Assembly (NCBI GenBank): GCA_029939815.1
Contig: JAOZSF010000020.1
Span: 1 to 12,571, forward strand
DNA: 12,571 bases
DNA from: a bacterium
Lineage (GTDB): Bacteria > Auribacterota > UBA3054 > B51-G9
Direction: 5' to 3'
A program made the translations under genes and the position numbers. A model generated the notes under the pieces. That model was given only the letters and a program-made list of their open reading frames with translations. It ran no database searches and was not told where the DNA came from. Below, piece by piece: positions 12,201-12,571 of the stretch. Within the stretch, counting starts at the first letter, position 1. Each line of letters starts with the position of its first letter.

Positions 12201-12571
12201 ATGAAAAAAATCAACATTATCATTCTATCTTTATCTCTTCTTCTACTCTCCGCATGCGGAAAAAAAGATGATAAAAAAGTTATCGGCATCGCTGTGTCAG
12301 GATATGCAGCGCCTTATTTTAAAGTCGTTATTGCCGGCGCGAAAGAAGAAGCTAAAAAACAAAATGTAAAACTTAAAGTTCTTGATGCACAGTGGAACGA
12401 CCAAACTCAGGCGGGGCAGGTTGAAGCATTGATTGCCCAGCAAGTAGACGCGATTTGTCTGATACCGTGCAATTCAAAAGCCGCGATTCCATCGATGAAA
12501 AAGATTGAAAAAGCGGGGATTCCGCTAATCGTTTTGAACACGCGGCACGATGCTTCCGTAGATGATATTGT
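12201..12571 (+). CDS. Sugar-binding lipoprotein of an ABC importer (RbsB/Peripla_BP_4 type), 3' end outside window
   Basis: The first 123 codons are present and the frame is open to the window edge. The N-terminus is a lipoprotein signal, MKKINIIILSLSLLLLSAC, with lipobox LSAC and lipidated Cys20. A GKKDDKK linker and the mature domain follow: KVIGIAVSGYAAPYFKVVIAG, a GAKEEAKKQNVKLKVLDAQWN helix-strand pair (two adjoining blocks), DAICLIPCNSKAAIPSMKK and IPLIVLNTRHDA. These are the first-lobe signatures of ribose-type binding proteins. AAGGAA lies about eight bases before the ATG. It would be anchored at the membrane and deliver sugar to ABC permease and ATPase genes expected to the right. 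It belongs to the same family as the signal-less protein at 4916. Its position just after the secreted glycosidase suggests it collects that enzyme's products. Confidence 0.88.
   Translation, partial: MKKINIIILSLSLLLLSACGKKDDKKVIGIAVSGYAAPYFKVVIAGAKEEAKKQNVKLKVLDAQWNDQTQAGQVEALIAQQVDAICLIPCNSKAAIPSMKKIEKAGIPLIVLNTRHDASVDDI

Overview
This is an AT-rich bacterial window holding a carbohydrate-utilisation locus. There are no rRNA or tRNA genes, CRISPR arrays or intact transposons. The protein set points to a Gram-negative carbohydrate degrader, most likely in or near Lentisphaerota or another PVC-superphylum lineage. It combines six-hairpin glycosidases, a URO-D-like protein with a CYGCCE motif, a phosphomannose-isomerase-like cupin, a TIM-barrel sugar epimerase, a XylE-like MFS porter and a RAYT/REP element. 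That placement is an inference from gene content, not a phylogeny.

Left block (1-8352, all + strand): a phosphomannose-isomerase-like cupin protein (45-1238); a cytoplasmic (alpha/alpha)6-barrel glycosidase with an internal zinc-ribbon-like Cys4 site (1415-3385); a URO-D-fold protein (3516-4808); a sugar-binding-protein fold with no signal peptide (4916-5782); an MFS sugar:proton symporter that keeps the main XylE functional residues (5802-7232); and a tagatose/psicose-3-epimerase-like isomerase (7402-8352). The sugar-binding protein and the porter are 19 bp apart and are probably co-transcribed. The other intergenic gaps are 107-176 bp and hold hairpins, REP-like palindromes or short tandem repeats.

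Middle (8349-8768): a 417-bp element bounded by two near-identical inverted REP sequences that start with GTAG. It encloses a RAYT (REP-associated tyrosine transposase) gene reduced to three fragments. The element fills the gap between two convergent genes, and its left REP supplies the stop codon of the epimerase gene.

Right block (8769-12571): an AraC-family regulator (- strand) diverges from a secreted glycosidase (9785-12142). Next comes the start of a lipoprotein sugar-binding protein (12201 to the window edge), presumably the first gene of an ABC sugar importer. The divergent intergenic region has two good sigma70-type promoters with overlapping -10 elements.

Working model (inference): the secreted glycosidase releases sugars outside the cytoplasm. 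The ABC system and the MFS porter import them. The cytoplasmic glycosidase, isomerase-like cupin and epimerase process them. The AraC protein, and possibly the signal-less sugar-binding protein, sense them. The sugar cannot be identified from sequence alone.

Most unusual features: the decayed REPtron and other REP-like hairpins, including one inside a coding region; short tandem-repeat leaders before three genes; a four-segment region able to form alternative hairpins after the URO-D gene; and the signal-less binding protein next to an MFS porter.
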